DNA of 21,110 bases from CAYLZW01 sp964388085 (GCA_964388085.1 CAYLZW010000078.1:1-21110); one strand, 5' to 3'; counted from the stretch's first letter, positions 1 through 8,145 are shown. Translations and numbers: made by a program. Notes: generated by a model not told the origin, from the letters alone.

Positions 1-905
<905 letters not shown>

Positions 906-909
<4 letters not shown>

Positions 910-1475
910 GCCGCCGCCTCCAGCACTTCGAACTGGATGTTGTGGTTCGTGAAGATGCAGATGTCGGCCGCGATGTGCATGGCCTTCTCGGCGATGGTCT
1001 TGGCGTCGAGCTCGGTCGTCTCGCACAAGGCGCGCGCGGCGGCGAGCGCGTAGCTGCCTCCGCTGCCGATGGCGTGCGCCTCCGCGTCGGGCTCGAGCAC
1101 GTCGCCGTTGCCCGAGATGAGCAGCGTGCGCTCCTTGTCGGCGACGAGCAGGAGCGCCTCGAGGCGACGCAGCACGCGATCCGAGCGCCACTCCTTGGCG
1201 AGCTCGACGGCGGCGCGCGCGAGCTTGCCGTTGTGCTCCTTGAGCTTCCCCTCGAACATGTCGAAGAGCATGAAGGCGTCCGCCGTCGCTCCCGCGAAGC
1301 CGGCGATGACCTTGCCGTCGTAGATCCGCCGCAGCTTGTTGGCCGTGGCCTTCACGACCGTGTTCTGCATCGAGACCTGGCCATCGCCCGCGAGGACGAC
1401 CTGCCCGCGCCGGCGCACGGCGATGATGGTAGTGGCGTGAAAGCCGCTGTCGGACGAGGCGTTGCCGAAAGACAT
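906..1475 (-). CDS. hslV: HslV, peptidase subunit of the HslVU protease
   Basis: Threonine peptidase of the proteasome-like HslVU complex in the cytoplasm. The mature start TTIIAVRR, followed by GDGQVSMQNTVVK, KVIAGFAGATADAF and GNGDV/AIGSGGSYALAAARAL, is the HslV family core. The nucleophile should be the first Thr after FHA, so a propeptide of 14 residues (ATG at 1475) or 19 residues (ATG at 1490) must be removed; E. coli HslV loses only the initiator Met. Neither ATG has a well-spaced Shine-Dalgarno: AGAGG lies one base from the 1475 start, and nothing clear precedes 1490. The frame stays open to 1703, but that extension looks like non-coding translation. The stop overlaps the hslU start by 4 nt. 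Divergent from the small gene at 1715. Confidence 0.95.
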
Positions 1476-1607
1476 GCCTCTGATGTGCATCGTGAGACGC
1501 GCTCGCGCAAGGGGCGCGACGAAGAGCAGGCACTCGCCGGCGCACAAGGCAAGGAAACGGCCGTCGAGATCGCGTGGCGGAATGCGAGGTCTGCACAGGA
1601 CGTTTTT

Positions 1608-1636
1608 TTGAGTCGCGCCGATCGCACGCTTACCTT
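1608..1636 (+). promoter_or_regulatory. Candidate sigma70-like promoter for the first small paralogue
   Basis: TTGAGT (1608-1613), a 17-base spacer and TACCTT (1631-1636), directly downstream of a run of seven T (1603-1609) that could act as an UP-like tract. It points toward the gene at 1715, about 80 bases away. It resembles the element found upstream of the paralogue at 3997 (TTGACT, 18 bases, TAGCCT). The match is by eye only and the -10 box is weak. Confidence 0.35.
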
Positions 1637-1643
1637 GGACCCT
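1632..1643 (+). promoter_or_regulatory. 12-mer ACCTTGGACCCT shared with the upstream region of the paralogue at 3997
   Basis: This 12-mer differs by one base from ACCTTGGATCCT at 3924-3935. The two copies lie 71 and 61 bases before the ATG codons of the two paralogous small genes. It overlaps the candidate -10 box here. It may be an operator or a remnant of the duplication; the sequence cannot separate the two. Confidence 0.3.
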
Positions 1644-1714
1644 GACAGCGACAAGACGCGCTAGGCGGCGCCGGTGTACGGCGACGACCGCAGAGGGCGT
1701 CACCCTCCGAGGAG

Positions 1715-1888
1715 ATGGGCGTGAAGGGCGACAAGAAGAAGCAAAGCCTCTACTTCCCCGTGGAGATGCTCTCCGAGATGCAGAACGAGGCCGACCGCCA
1801 GGAGCGGCCGCTCTCGTGGATCATGCAGCAGGCGTGGAAGCTCAGCCGGGAGAAGATCAAGGACTACCCGGGCGTCGACGAGCTGTGA
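1715..1888 (+). CDS. Small conserved protein, ribbon-helix-helix-like (resembles the TIGR04563 family), copy 1
   Basis: A 57-residue protein, lysine-rich at the N-terminus, then QSLYFPVEML, a helix SEMQNEADRQERP and a second helix LSWIMQQAWKLSREKI. The layout (short strand beginning SLYFP, helix, turn, helix ending in QQAW) resembles ribbon-helix-helix DNA-binding proteins. From memory it matches a short family catalogued as TIGR04563 in myxobacteria; no search was run. The copy at 3997 is an obvious paralogue: KQSLYFP, EML, EA-RQ, LSWI-QQAW are shared. ATG at 1715 follows GAGGAG with no spacer, so an in-frame GTG at 1721 with a 6-base spacer may be the real start. Transcribed away from hslV. 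The DNA-binding role is inferred from fold pattern only. Confidence 0.85.
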   Translation: MGVKGDKKKQSLYFPVEMLSEMQNEADRQERPLSWIMQQAWKLSREKIKDYPGVDEL

Positions 1889-1899
1889 GGGCTCACAGC
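1882..1899. terminator. Hairpin across the stop codon of small paralogue 1, between convergent genes
   Basis: GCTGTGAG (1882-1889) and CTCACAGC (1892-1899) are a perfect 8-base inverted repeat with a 2-base centre; in RNA the closing pair would open to give a 4-base loop. It contains the TGA of the plus-strand gene and the TGA of the minus-strand gene at 1893. There is no T-run, so intrinsic termination is unproven; it may limit convergent readthrough. Confidence 0.4.
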
Positions 1900-3803
1900 C
1901 CAGCGCACACCAATGCGCTGGCGCCGTCGTCGAACAGATCCGGCACCGAGACGACGCTCCAGGAGCCGTCCTCGGGGCCACCGCTGCGGATGAGGCTGGC
2001 CGCGACCCAGGTCTGCCCGTCCTCGCAGCGGTCGCCGGAGCTCGTCACGATCTGCGGGCCGGCCGTGTGCGCGAGCTCGCCCTCGACGTAGACCTTCACC
2101 GTGACGACGGCGGGCTCGCCGATGCGATCGGTGAAATAGTGCACCACGGCGCTGTACACGCCGTCGGCGGGCTCATTGAGCGTAATGACCTCGGGGCCGA
2201 AGCCGCGCACGTCGTCGAGATCGAGGCGGGGATCGTCATCGCGGCCGGGTAGGAACCAGTCCGGGTAGCGATTGGCGAATGAACAATCACCGCCCTGCTG
2301 CCGGCAGCTGTCGACGTATAGCTCTCCCTCCTCGTAACAGCGGTTCACCGTCGAAGGCACGCCGCCGTCGGGCGTCTCGGTCACGACGCACTCGCCCGGG
2401 CAGGTGCCGTAGTCACCGGCGCTGCCCTCGGGACGGACGAGGTGCAGATCGAGATCGTTCTGTCCGCAGCAGTACAGCTGCTGACAGCAGCGTCGTCGCT
2501 GTGCCGTCGAGCCCTCGTTGCAGACACCCGCGGGCGCGCTGCACTCGAGGCACTCGCTGCTGTCGGGCGCGAAACACTCGTCGCCGGGCAGGGTGCTCCA
2601 CTCGAGCACGACGGCGAGATCGCGCGGCAGGATGCGCGCCTCCGCTTCGCGCCAGGCCCCTCTCGCGTCGGTGGCGCGCAGGCGCACGACGAAGGTGCCG
2701 ACGGCGTCGGGGGTCACGCGCGTCCACGCGACCTGCTTGCAGGTGCCCTGCGCGCAGCGGAAGCCTCGATCGAGCTGACAATCGTCGTCGTCCGTACACG
2801 AGCCGGACACGGTGTTGCCGAGCAGCACGGCCTCGGAGTCCGCGGGCTTCTCAGCGAGCGACCACGAGAACACGAAGGGATCGCCCTCGGGATCCTCCGT
2901 CTCGCTGCCGTCGATGGTCACCTCGCGCCCGAGCCCGACCTTCACCTCGCTGCGGCGGCTGACGAGCTCCACGGCGACGGCCCTCGGCGCCAGGTTCGCG
3001 TCGCCCGCGAGCGGGACCTCGAGGCGCGGCGCGTTCTCGGCGTCGGAGAGCGCGACGAGCTTTCCGAGCAGACGACCGCCGCCCGCGAGCGCGACCGCCA
3101 CCTCGCTCGGGCTCATGCGCACCTCGACCGAGAGCGCCTGCTGCACGGTGACGTCGGCGGACGTCGGCTGCTCGGGGTTCAGCGAGAAGCCGATGACCTC
3201 GGCGCCGGCGTCCGCGAGCGGCCCCTCGAGGAAGAGATCGCTGATGTGCAGCACGTCGTAGCCGACGTTCACGAGGCGCACGATGCGGCTCGCGCCCGGC
3301 CCCTCGTTGACGACGCCGAAGTCGACGCTCGCGGGATCGGCCTCGATGAGCGGCGGCCCGCCCTCACCCAGCAGCGGGATGCGCAGCAGCGGCCGCTCGG
3401 GATCGTTCGAGCGCACATTCAGCACACCGCCGTAGCGCGCCTGGGCCGGCGGCGAGAAGCCGATCTTTCCCTCGGCGGAGCGGCGGGTGCCGACGCTCCC
3501 TGGGCCCTCCACGACGGAGAAGGCGGCCCCTGACTCGTCATCGAGCTCGACGCCGAGCTCCGCCGCCAGCTCGTCGGACATGGGCTCGATGGTGTAGCTG
3601 ATGATGTCCACGGCCGCGGTGCCCTCGTTGCCGACCACGAAGCCCGCCTGCGAGGTCTGCCCGACCACGCGCCGGCCCATGTCGATGACCGCCGGGGTCA
3701 CCTTGATCTCGGGTTTGAGGGAGCTCAGCTCGTCTTCGCAGGAACAGTGGCTCGTCCCGAGCAGGACGACGACCAGCCCCAAGGCCCGAACGCGGTGTCG
3801 CAT
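1893..3803 (-). CDS. Large cysteine-rich secreted protein with Ig-like (ASH / choice-of-anchor D) and PKD-like domains
   Basis: A 636-residue exported protein. The hydrophobic signal LGLVVVLLGTSHCSC ends in two cysteines (20 and 22); the lipobox is atypical, so either lipid-anchored or cleaved. Two repeats of about 100 residues follow, starting PEIKVTPAVIDMG and PPLIEADPASVDFG, which resemble the ASH-type choice-of-anchor D fold. A PKD/cadherin-like segment comes next (EVTIDGSETEDPEGDPFVFSW). The C-terminal part starts at DLDLHLVRP and ends with YSAVVHYFTD and a beta-rich tail, resembling YfaP/DUF2135-type domains. I count 19 cysteines in the second half, so many disulfides are likely. ATG at 3803 is preceded by AGGA at good spacing; the frame is open to 4013 but that extension lacks any export signal. 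Role unknown; probably surface-exposed. Confidence 0.85.
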   Translation of the reverse strand: MRHRVRALGLVVVLLGTSHCSCEDELSSLKPEIKVTPAVIDMGRRVVGQTSQAGFVVGNEGTAAVDIISYTIEPMSDELAAELGVELDDESGAAFSVVEGPGSVGTRRSAEGKIGFSPPAQARYGGVLNVRSNDPERPLLRIPLLGEGGPPLIEADPASVDFGVVNEGPGASRIVRLVNVGYDVLHISDLFLEGPLADAGAEVIGFSLNPEQPTSADVTVQQALSVEVRMSPSEVAVALAGGGRLLGKLVALSDAENAPRLEVPLAGDANLAPRAVAVELVSRRSEVKVGLGREVTIDGSETEDPEGDPFVFSWSLAEKPADSEAVLLGNTVSGSCTDDDDCQLDRGFRCAQGTCKQVAWTRVTPDAVGTFVVRLRATDARGAWREAEARILPRDLAVVLEWSTLPGDECFAPDSSECLECSAPAGVCNEGSTAQRRRCCQQLYCCGQNDLDLHLVRPEGSAGDYGTCPGECVVTETPDGGVPSTVNRCYEEGELYVDSCRQQGGDCSFANRYPDWFLPGRDDDPRLDLDDVRGFGPEVITLNEPADGVYSAVVHYFTDRIGEPAVVTVKVYVEGELAHTAGPQIVTSSGDRCEDGQTWVAASLIRSGGPEDGSWSVVSVPDLFDDGASALVCAGL

Positions 3804-3857
3804 GATGTTCCTGTACGTGGCCACGCGGTGCCTCGCAAAGGGGCTCTGCTCATCGGT

Positions 3858-3879
3858 GCGAGCGTTACGTACGTCTCGC
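3858..3879. promoter_or_regulatory. Inverted repeat GCGAG-N12-CTCGC in the divergent promoter region
   Basis: GCGAG (3858-3862) and CTCGC (3875-3879) flank a centre that contains the palindrome ACGTACGT. It lies just upstream of the candidate -35 box of the 3997 gene and inside the leader or promoter of the 3803 gene, so a dimeric regulator could act on both. The repeat is short and could be chance. Confidence 0.2.
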
Positions 3880-3880
3880 T

Positions 3881-3910
3881 TTGACTCTGTTCCCGGCCCT
3901 GTCCTAGCCT
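3881..3910 (+). promoter_or_regulatory. Candidate sigma70-like promoter for the second small paralogue
   Basis: TTGACT (3881-3886, five of six consensus bases), an 18-base spacer and TAGCCT (3905-3910), about 87 bases before ATG 3997. The arrangement resembles that upstream of the first paralogue. A small hairpin CCCCG-GCGTT-CGGGG (3937-3951) lies in the presumed leader. Confidence 0.4.
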
Positions 3911-3923
3911 CCCACACTCGAAC

Positions 3924-3935
3924 ACCTTGGATCCT
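3924..3935 (+). promoter_or_regulatory. 12-mer ACCTTGGATCCT, partner of the element at 1632
   Basis: Eleven of twelve bases match the element upstream of the first paralogue. It lies downstream of the candidate promoter here, whereas it overlaps the -10 box there. Possible shared operator, possibly autoregulatory; inference only. Confidence 0.3.
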
Positions 3936-3996
3936 ACCCCGGCGTTCGGGGGGTCCTGTTTCCCGGCGCTGCTGGGAGAAACGCGGAGTGCTCCGA

Positions 3997-4215
3997 ATGG
4001 CCGCGGCCGACAAGCGTAAACAGTCCCTCTACTTCCCCGAAGAGATGCTGAAGGAGATTCAGGACGAGGCAAACCGGCAAGACCGGAGCCTCTCGTGGAT
4101 CGTGCAGCAGGCGTGGCGCATCGCGCGTGGCGAGATCATGCGCTTCCCGTCCGTGAACGACGTGCTCGACGGTCGTTCGGACGCGGGGGATCCCAAGGAA
4201 GAGAAGGTCGGCTGA
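3997..4215 (+). CDS. Small conserved protein, ribbon-helix-helix-like (resembles the TIGR04563 family), copy 2
   Basis: A 72-residue paralogue of the gene at 1715. After a basic start (MAAADKRK) it has QSLYFPEEMLKEIQDEANRQ, then a helix LSWIVQQAWRIARGEIM. It carries a longer, charged C-terminal tail ending DPKEEKVG that copy 1 lacks. ATG at 3997 has GGAG at 3985-3988 with an 8-base spacer, and the start matches copy 1. The frame is open upstream to 3601, but that part is antisense to the neighbouring gene and is not coding. Divergent from the cysteine-rich secreted protein, convergent with the TonB receptor gene. A regulatory DNA-binding role is plausible from the fold pattern but unproven. 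Confidence 0.87.
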   Translation: MAAADKRKQSLYFPEEMLKEIQDEANRQDRSLSWIVQQAWRIARGEIMRFPSVNDVLDGRSDAGDPKEEKVG

Positions 4216-4216
4216 C

Positions 4217-4238
4217 GGCCTCCCGAAGTCGGGGGGCC
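4217..4238. terminator. Strong hairpin directly after the stop codon of small paralogue 2
   Basis: GGCCTCCCGA (4217-4226) pairs with TCGGGGGGCC (4229-4238): ten positions, one of them T-G, which is a wobble pair in plus-strand RNA. It begins one base after TGA 4215. No T-run follows, so it is a terminator-like or 3'-end-stabilising element in a convergent gap. Confidence 0.45.
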
Positions 4239-4259
4239 ACGGCAGCGTCAAGCGTCTCT

Positions 4260-4273
4260 GCGCTCTCGAGCGC
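4260..4273 (-). terminator. Small hairpin at the 3' end of the TonB-receptor gene
   Basis: GCGCT-CTCG-AGCGC (4260-4273) abuts the TAG of the minus-strand receptor gene. The stem is five bases and there is no U-run, so termination function is weakly supported. Confidence 0.22.
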
Positions 4274-7065
4274 TAGAGCTCCAGAAACACTCCGCCGTAG
4301 AGGGCCAGCCCCTCGCGGGGGAGCAGCGCTGTCATGCGATCCGGCCGCGGCACGTCATCCTGCCAGGAATGATCCAGCAGGTTGAACGCGCTGAGCTCGA
4401 GCCCCACGACATCGAACAGCGGTTTCGTACGCGCCGTGACGTTGACGAGCGCGTAGGGCGGGATGCGAAACGGACGCAGCCGCTCGAGGGTGCTGCGCGC
4501 GTTGTTGCGTCGCTCGGCGCCGAGGACCGTCCACGCGTGTAGGTCCATGAGCCCCAGATCGAGGTTCACGCCGAGGTTCGCGCGGAGCTGCGGCGCGCTC
4601 GTCAGGAGGCTGCAGCGCCCGCCGCCGGCCGCGTCTTCCCAGGGCCAGGCGGCGCAGAGCGGCTCTTCCCCGTCGAGGTCCGGCGGCGCGCGGAAGTAGC
4701 CGCGCAGCCAGGACACGTTCAGGTACGCGAAGCTGCCCGCCGCGAGCTGCATGCGTGCGCCGCCCTCGACGCCCGCGATCTCCCAGCTGCCGCCGTTCGA
4801 GGGCTGCTCGACGTTGCCCGTCAGGTCCACGCGCTCGATGGCGCGCTCGACGCTCTCGACGTAGCCCGTGCTCCACAGCGTGTAGCGGCCCTCCCCGAGC
4901 GTGAAGCGATAGTCGGCGCCGACCTCGAGGCGGCGCACGGACTCCGGCTGTAGCGCGGGATTGCCCACATAGGCGCCGTTCGAGAAGTCGACGTTCACGA
5001 GCGCGAGCTGATCGTGCCGCTCCTCGAACGTGGGCGCGCGGATGCCGGTGGCCGCGTTCGCGCGCAAGGTGAAGCGATCGAACAGCGTCCACGCGACGCC
5101 GGCGTGCGGGTTCATGTGCGTGAGCAGATCGAGCTCGACGTCGGAGAACGACGTGAAGGCGAGCCCGGCGTCGAGATACAGCCCGCGCAGGGGCTGCCAG
5201 GCGTCGCCGACGTAGAGCGACAGCGTCGTGCGGCACACGCCCACGCCGTCGAGGGACGCGCCCCACAGCGCGCACGGCCCCTGCTCTCGCAGCGCGAGAT
5301 CGTCGAGGGGCGCGAGCTGCCGCGAGACGCCGGCGAGGTCCCGGTTCAACGCGAGCTCGTACGACGGCAGCGTCTGGTGCTGCGCCGCGAAGCCCGCCTT
5401 GATCTGGTTGCCGGAGAAGATCCGCACCGACGCGTCGGTGGCGACGCCGAGCGTGAGCGTGCTGTAGCGCTGCTCCGCGAGCACCCCGTCGGGGAAGGCC
5501 TCGACGCTGCCGTCCCCGTCGCGATCGGGCGTCTCGTAGCCAGGCGGTGAGAGCTGCAGGAAGCGGCCGACGAGGTGCAGGTCGCCGAACAGCTTCACCT
5601 CGGCGTGCCCGGACTCGCCGAGGCCGACGCGCACGCCGGCGCTCGCGCCGCCGGTCGTCCAGTCGAGGCGGCTCGCGTCGCCGACGGTGTCGAAGTAGCC
5701 GATATAAGGCCCGCGCTGCTCGACGAGAGCATGGCTGCGTCCGAAGATCGTGCTGCCGCCCAGGTCCCAATCGAAGCCGAGCGCGAGAGCGCCCGACGCC
5801 TCGCCCGCGTGGGTGAACAGCTCGCCGTCGCGCGAGAACGGCGTCTTGCTGAACGAGTCGCGCTCTATCTCGAGCTTCGGGCCGTCGGTGTACTGCGCTT
5901 GTCCGGAGCCGAAGAGCGACAGGCCGCCGATGCGAATTCCGGCGCCTCCGCCGGTCGCCAGCGTCGTGAAAGAGCCGCCGTAGGCGCGCCAGGCGAGGCC
6001 GGAGGCCCTCCTCGTCGTCACGCGCAGGACGCCGAAGGGGGCCGGTGAGGGCAGCGCGCTCGGCAGCGGTCCGCTGAGCAGCTCGACGCTCTCGAGGAGC
6101 TCCGCGGGCAGGTCCCACAGGGTGCGGCCGTCATAGGGGTTACGCACGAGCTGGCCGTCGAGCACGACGTCGACGCGCGCGTCTTCCCGCAGGCCGCGCC
6201 AGGACACGCGCGTGTAACCGAGCACCTCGCGGCCGACCGCGACGCCGGGGAAGATCTGAACGACGTCCGCCAGCGTGCGCGCGCCCATGCGCTCGATCTG
6301 CTCGCGCGTGACGACGTGCACGGGCGCGGGCGGCACCTCCGGCTGCGCGGACAGGTCGACGACGAACGCGGTCGGATCCTCCGCGGCATACACGGCCATC
6401 TGCACGAGGAAGGGATCGGCGTCCGAGTCGACGAGGTTTCTGCCGCCCGGCAGCCGTCTGCCCTCGACGTTCCCGCCGCGGCCCGCCTCCGGCGTGCCCT
6501 CCTCGAGCGGGTCGGCGCGCGACGCGGGCTCGGGCAGCACGGGCGGGTCCGCTTCGGAAGCCGACGCGGCGTCCGTCGACGGGGAGCTCGAGGGATCGCC
6601 GTCCGTCCCCGCTGACGCGCCCGCCGGAGCGGCGTCGTCGGGCGGCGCGGCGGACGCCCCCCCACGTCTCGGGGCGACCTCCACCCGGTGCGGAAAGCGC
6701 GGCGACGCCACGACGACGACGACCTTGCCGGCCGCGCTCTGCACGACGACGTAGTACTCGACGCCGGGCGGCTGCACGGCCTCGGCCGGGATGAGCGCGC
6801 GCAGCACGTGCCCCTCGAGCTGCATATCGCTCTTGTCGAAGCGGCTCGCCCCCGGCGCGCGATAACGAACGCGCGCGCGCCGAACGTCCTGCGGCTCGTC
6901 GACGTTCACCTCGATGACGAGCGCGCGGTTCGGCTCCAGGGCGGTCTCGGGCACGTGCTGAAAGCCCGGCGCCACGCGGACTGGCTCTGCGTATGCGCTG
7001 CCCGCCACGAGCAGGAGGGCGCCGAGCGCCGCACCTGCCTTCAGCGCGCGGACGCGGAAGGTCAC
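4273..7065 (-). CDS. TonB-dependent outer-membrane receptor with an extra N-terminal Ig-like domain
   Basis: A 930-residue outer-membrane protein that would import a ligand using TonB energy. Signal peptide with cleavage probably after SAYA (26). Residues about 27-130 form a beta-rich domain (RALVIEVNVDEP, PPGVEYYVVVQSA), not the usual STN signalling domain. Residues about 131-225 are a low-complexity Ala/Pro/Asp/Ser linker. The plug is about 225-352 (VHVVTREQIERMGARTLADV, IFPGVAVG, VDVVLDGQLVRNP, LLESVELLSGPLPSAL) and the barrel runs to the end, including FTLRANAATGIRAPTFEER and ELSAFNLLDHSW. The last residue is Leu, not the usual aromatic. GTG 7065 overlaps the upstream stop as GTGA, so translation is coupled to the LEA14-like lipoprotein. 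The frame is open to 7641 but that extension is antisense-like. Ligand unknown; no TonB/ExbBD here. Confidence 0.92.
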   Translation of the reverse strand: MTFRVRALKAGAALGALLLVAGSAYAEPVRVAPGFQHVPETALEPNRALVIEVNVDEPQDVRRARVRYRAPGASRFDKSDMQLEGHVLRALIPAEAVQPPGVEYYVVVQSAAGKVVVVVASPRFPHRVEVAPRRGGASAAPPDDAAPAGASAGTDGDPSSSPSTDAASASEADPPVLPEPASRADPLEEGTPEAGRGGNVEGRRLPGGRNLVDSDADPFLVQMAVYAAEDPTAFVVDLSAQPEVPPAPVHVVTREQIERMGARTLADVVQIFPGVAVGREVLGYTRVSWRGLREDARVDVVLDGQLVRNPYDGRTLWDLPAELLESVELLSGPLPSALPSPAPFGVLRVTTRRASGLAWRAYGGSFTTLATGGGAGIRIGGLSLFGSGQAQYTDGPKLEIERDSFSKTPFSRDGELFTHAGEASGALALGFDWDLGGSTIFGRSHALVEQRGPYIGYFDTVGDASRLDWTTGGASAGVRVGLGESGHAEVKLFGDLHLVGRFLQLSPPGYETPDRDGDGSVEAFPDGVLAEQRYSTLTLGVATDASVRIFSGNQIKAGFAAQHQTLPSYELALNRDLAGVSRQLAPLDDLALREQGPCALWGASLDGVGVCRTTLSLYVGDAWQPLRGLYLDAGLAFTSFSDVELDLLTHMNPHAGVAWTLFDRFTLRANAATGIRAPTFEERHDQLALVNVDFSNGAYVGNPALQPESVRRLEVGADYRFTLGEGRYTLWSTGYVESVERAIERVDLTGNVEQPSNGGSWEIAGVEGGARMQLAAGSFAYLNVSWLRGYFRAPPDLDGEEPLCAAWPWEDAAGGGRCSLLTSAPQLRANLGVNLDLGLMDLHAWTVLGAERRNNARSTLERLRPFRIPPYALVNVTARTKPLFDVVGLELSAFNLLDHSWQDDVPRPDRMTALLPREGLALYGGVFLEL

Positions 7066-8072
7066 CGAGCGAATTCCATGTCCCCCTCGAAGCGGAACTC
7101 GCGCTCGATGCCCTTGACGACCATCTTGCCCTCGACGACGTAGGGCACCGTGGTCTGCTGCAGCAGCTTCCTCACCTCGGGGCCGTAGGTCTCTTCGTTC
7201 AGGTTCACGCTGTCCTCGAAGCTCGCGATGGAGGACGCCGGCACGTTCTCCCACGAGCCCTCCGGCACCTTGCGCAGCTCCTTGCCGCCGACGGTCACGC
7301 CCCAGGCGAACTCGTCCACCTTGATCTCGAACACGTTCGGGTTGTCGATGCCGACGCGGAAGTACGCCACACCCATCACGCCCTCGTCGACGCTGGCGAT
7401 CTGCGCCTCCTCGAGGACGGGCTTCGGCAGCACCGGCGTCGCCACCTCTCGCCGGCCGCCGAAGGTGTATGCCTTGCCGCCGATGGTCAGCGTGCCCTCG
7501 ACGTCGAGCGCCATGCGCCCCCACGACGTGAAGCGCTCGAGCGCCTCGGGATCGTCGGGCAGCTTCAGCGTCACGCGGATGGGCACCTCGGTGGTCTGGA
7601 ACGCGACCGCCTCGCCGCTCGGCGCCGTGCCCGTCACCCACTCGCCGGTGACGATGCCGCTCGTGTCGACGTCATCTTCGGAGGGCTCCTCGCGCATGGT
7701 GGGCGCCTCCTGGTCCTCACCGTCGTCCTCGTCCTCGCTCACGCCCTCGTCGCCGGCGCGCTCGTCGTCGCCGTCGCCGTCCTCGCCGGCGCGGTCGCTC
7801 TCGCTCACGCCATCGACGAGCGGCTTGGCCTTGCCGGCCAGGGTGAGCTTGCCCTCGCCGCCGCTCACGCGCACGTCACCGCTGCTGCCGTTCTCGACGA
7901 TGGCGATGATGAGCAGGTCGACGGTGTCGAAGCCGGCCTTGTCGAGATCGACGTCGACGCGGCGGAGCTTCACCTCCACCTCACCGGAGGACTCCTTCTG
8001 CTGGGCGCCGGGGCAGGCGAGCAGCGTGAAGGACGCGACGAGGGCGACGGTCAAGCGAGCCAGGGTCAACAT
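7062..8072 (-). CDS. Lipoprotein with two LEA14-like (LEA type 2 / WHy) domains and an acidic insert
   Basis: A 336-residue lipoprotein: signal LARLTVALVASFTLLAC with Cys20. Residues about 31-213 and 214-336 look like two copies of the LEA type 2 fold. The second has the clear family pattern VAYFRVGIDNPNVFEIKVDE, then WGVTVGGKEL and a closing VEGKMVVKGIEREFRFEG. The first is interrupted at about residues 90-138 (bases 7659-7805) by an insert made almost wholly of Asp, Glu, Gly and Ser. GGAGGT lies 7-8 bases before ATG 8072, an excellent ribosome site; the longer frame to 8174 is not needed. Its stop overlaps the receptor's GTG start, so the two are made together; it may act as a periplasmic partner of the receptor. 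That role is inferred from linkage only. Confidence 0.85.
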   Translation of the reverse strand: MLTLARLTVALVASFTLLACPGAQQKESSGEVEVKLRRVDVDLDKAGFDTVDLLIIAIVENGSSGDVRVSGGEGKLTLAGKAKPLVDGVSESDRAGEDGDGDDERAGDEGVSEDEDDGEDQEAPTMREEPSEDDVDTSGIVTGEWVTGTAPSGEAVAFQTTEVPIRVTLKLPDDPEALERFTSWGRMALDVEGTLTIGGKAYTFGGRREVATPVLPKPVLEEAQIASVDEGVMGVAYFRVGIDNPNVFEIKVDEFAWGVTVGGKELRKVPEGSWENVPASSIASFEDSVNLNEETYGPEVRKLLQQTTVPYVVEGKMVVKGIEREFRFEGDMEFAR

Positions 8073-8145
8073 GGGCGAAACCTCCCTGCCGAAAGGGTTA
8101 GCAGGACGCCACAAAAAGCCTACCCGGGGCGCCTCGCTCGCGGCG

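Noticed and set aside
1603..1609. Run of seven T as an intrinsic terminator
   Set aside because: No stem precedes it on the plus strand and no plus-strand gene ends there; more likely a promoter-side tract.
3601..3996. N-terminal extension of the second small paralogue
   Set aside because: Homology with the first paralogue begins at ATG 3997, which has a ribosome site; the extension is antisense to the secreted protein gene.
4355..6118. 587-residue minus-strand frame inside the TonB receptor gene
   Set aside because: Arg-rich translation in a shifted frame of the receptor; the receptor frame carries the plug and barrel motifs.
7066..7641. N-terminal extension of the TonB receptor frame to 7641
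   Set aside because: The GTG at 7065 is followed at once by a signal peptide and overlaps the upstream stop; the extension runs opposite in frame to the LEA14-like gene and is Arg/Gly-rich.
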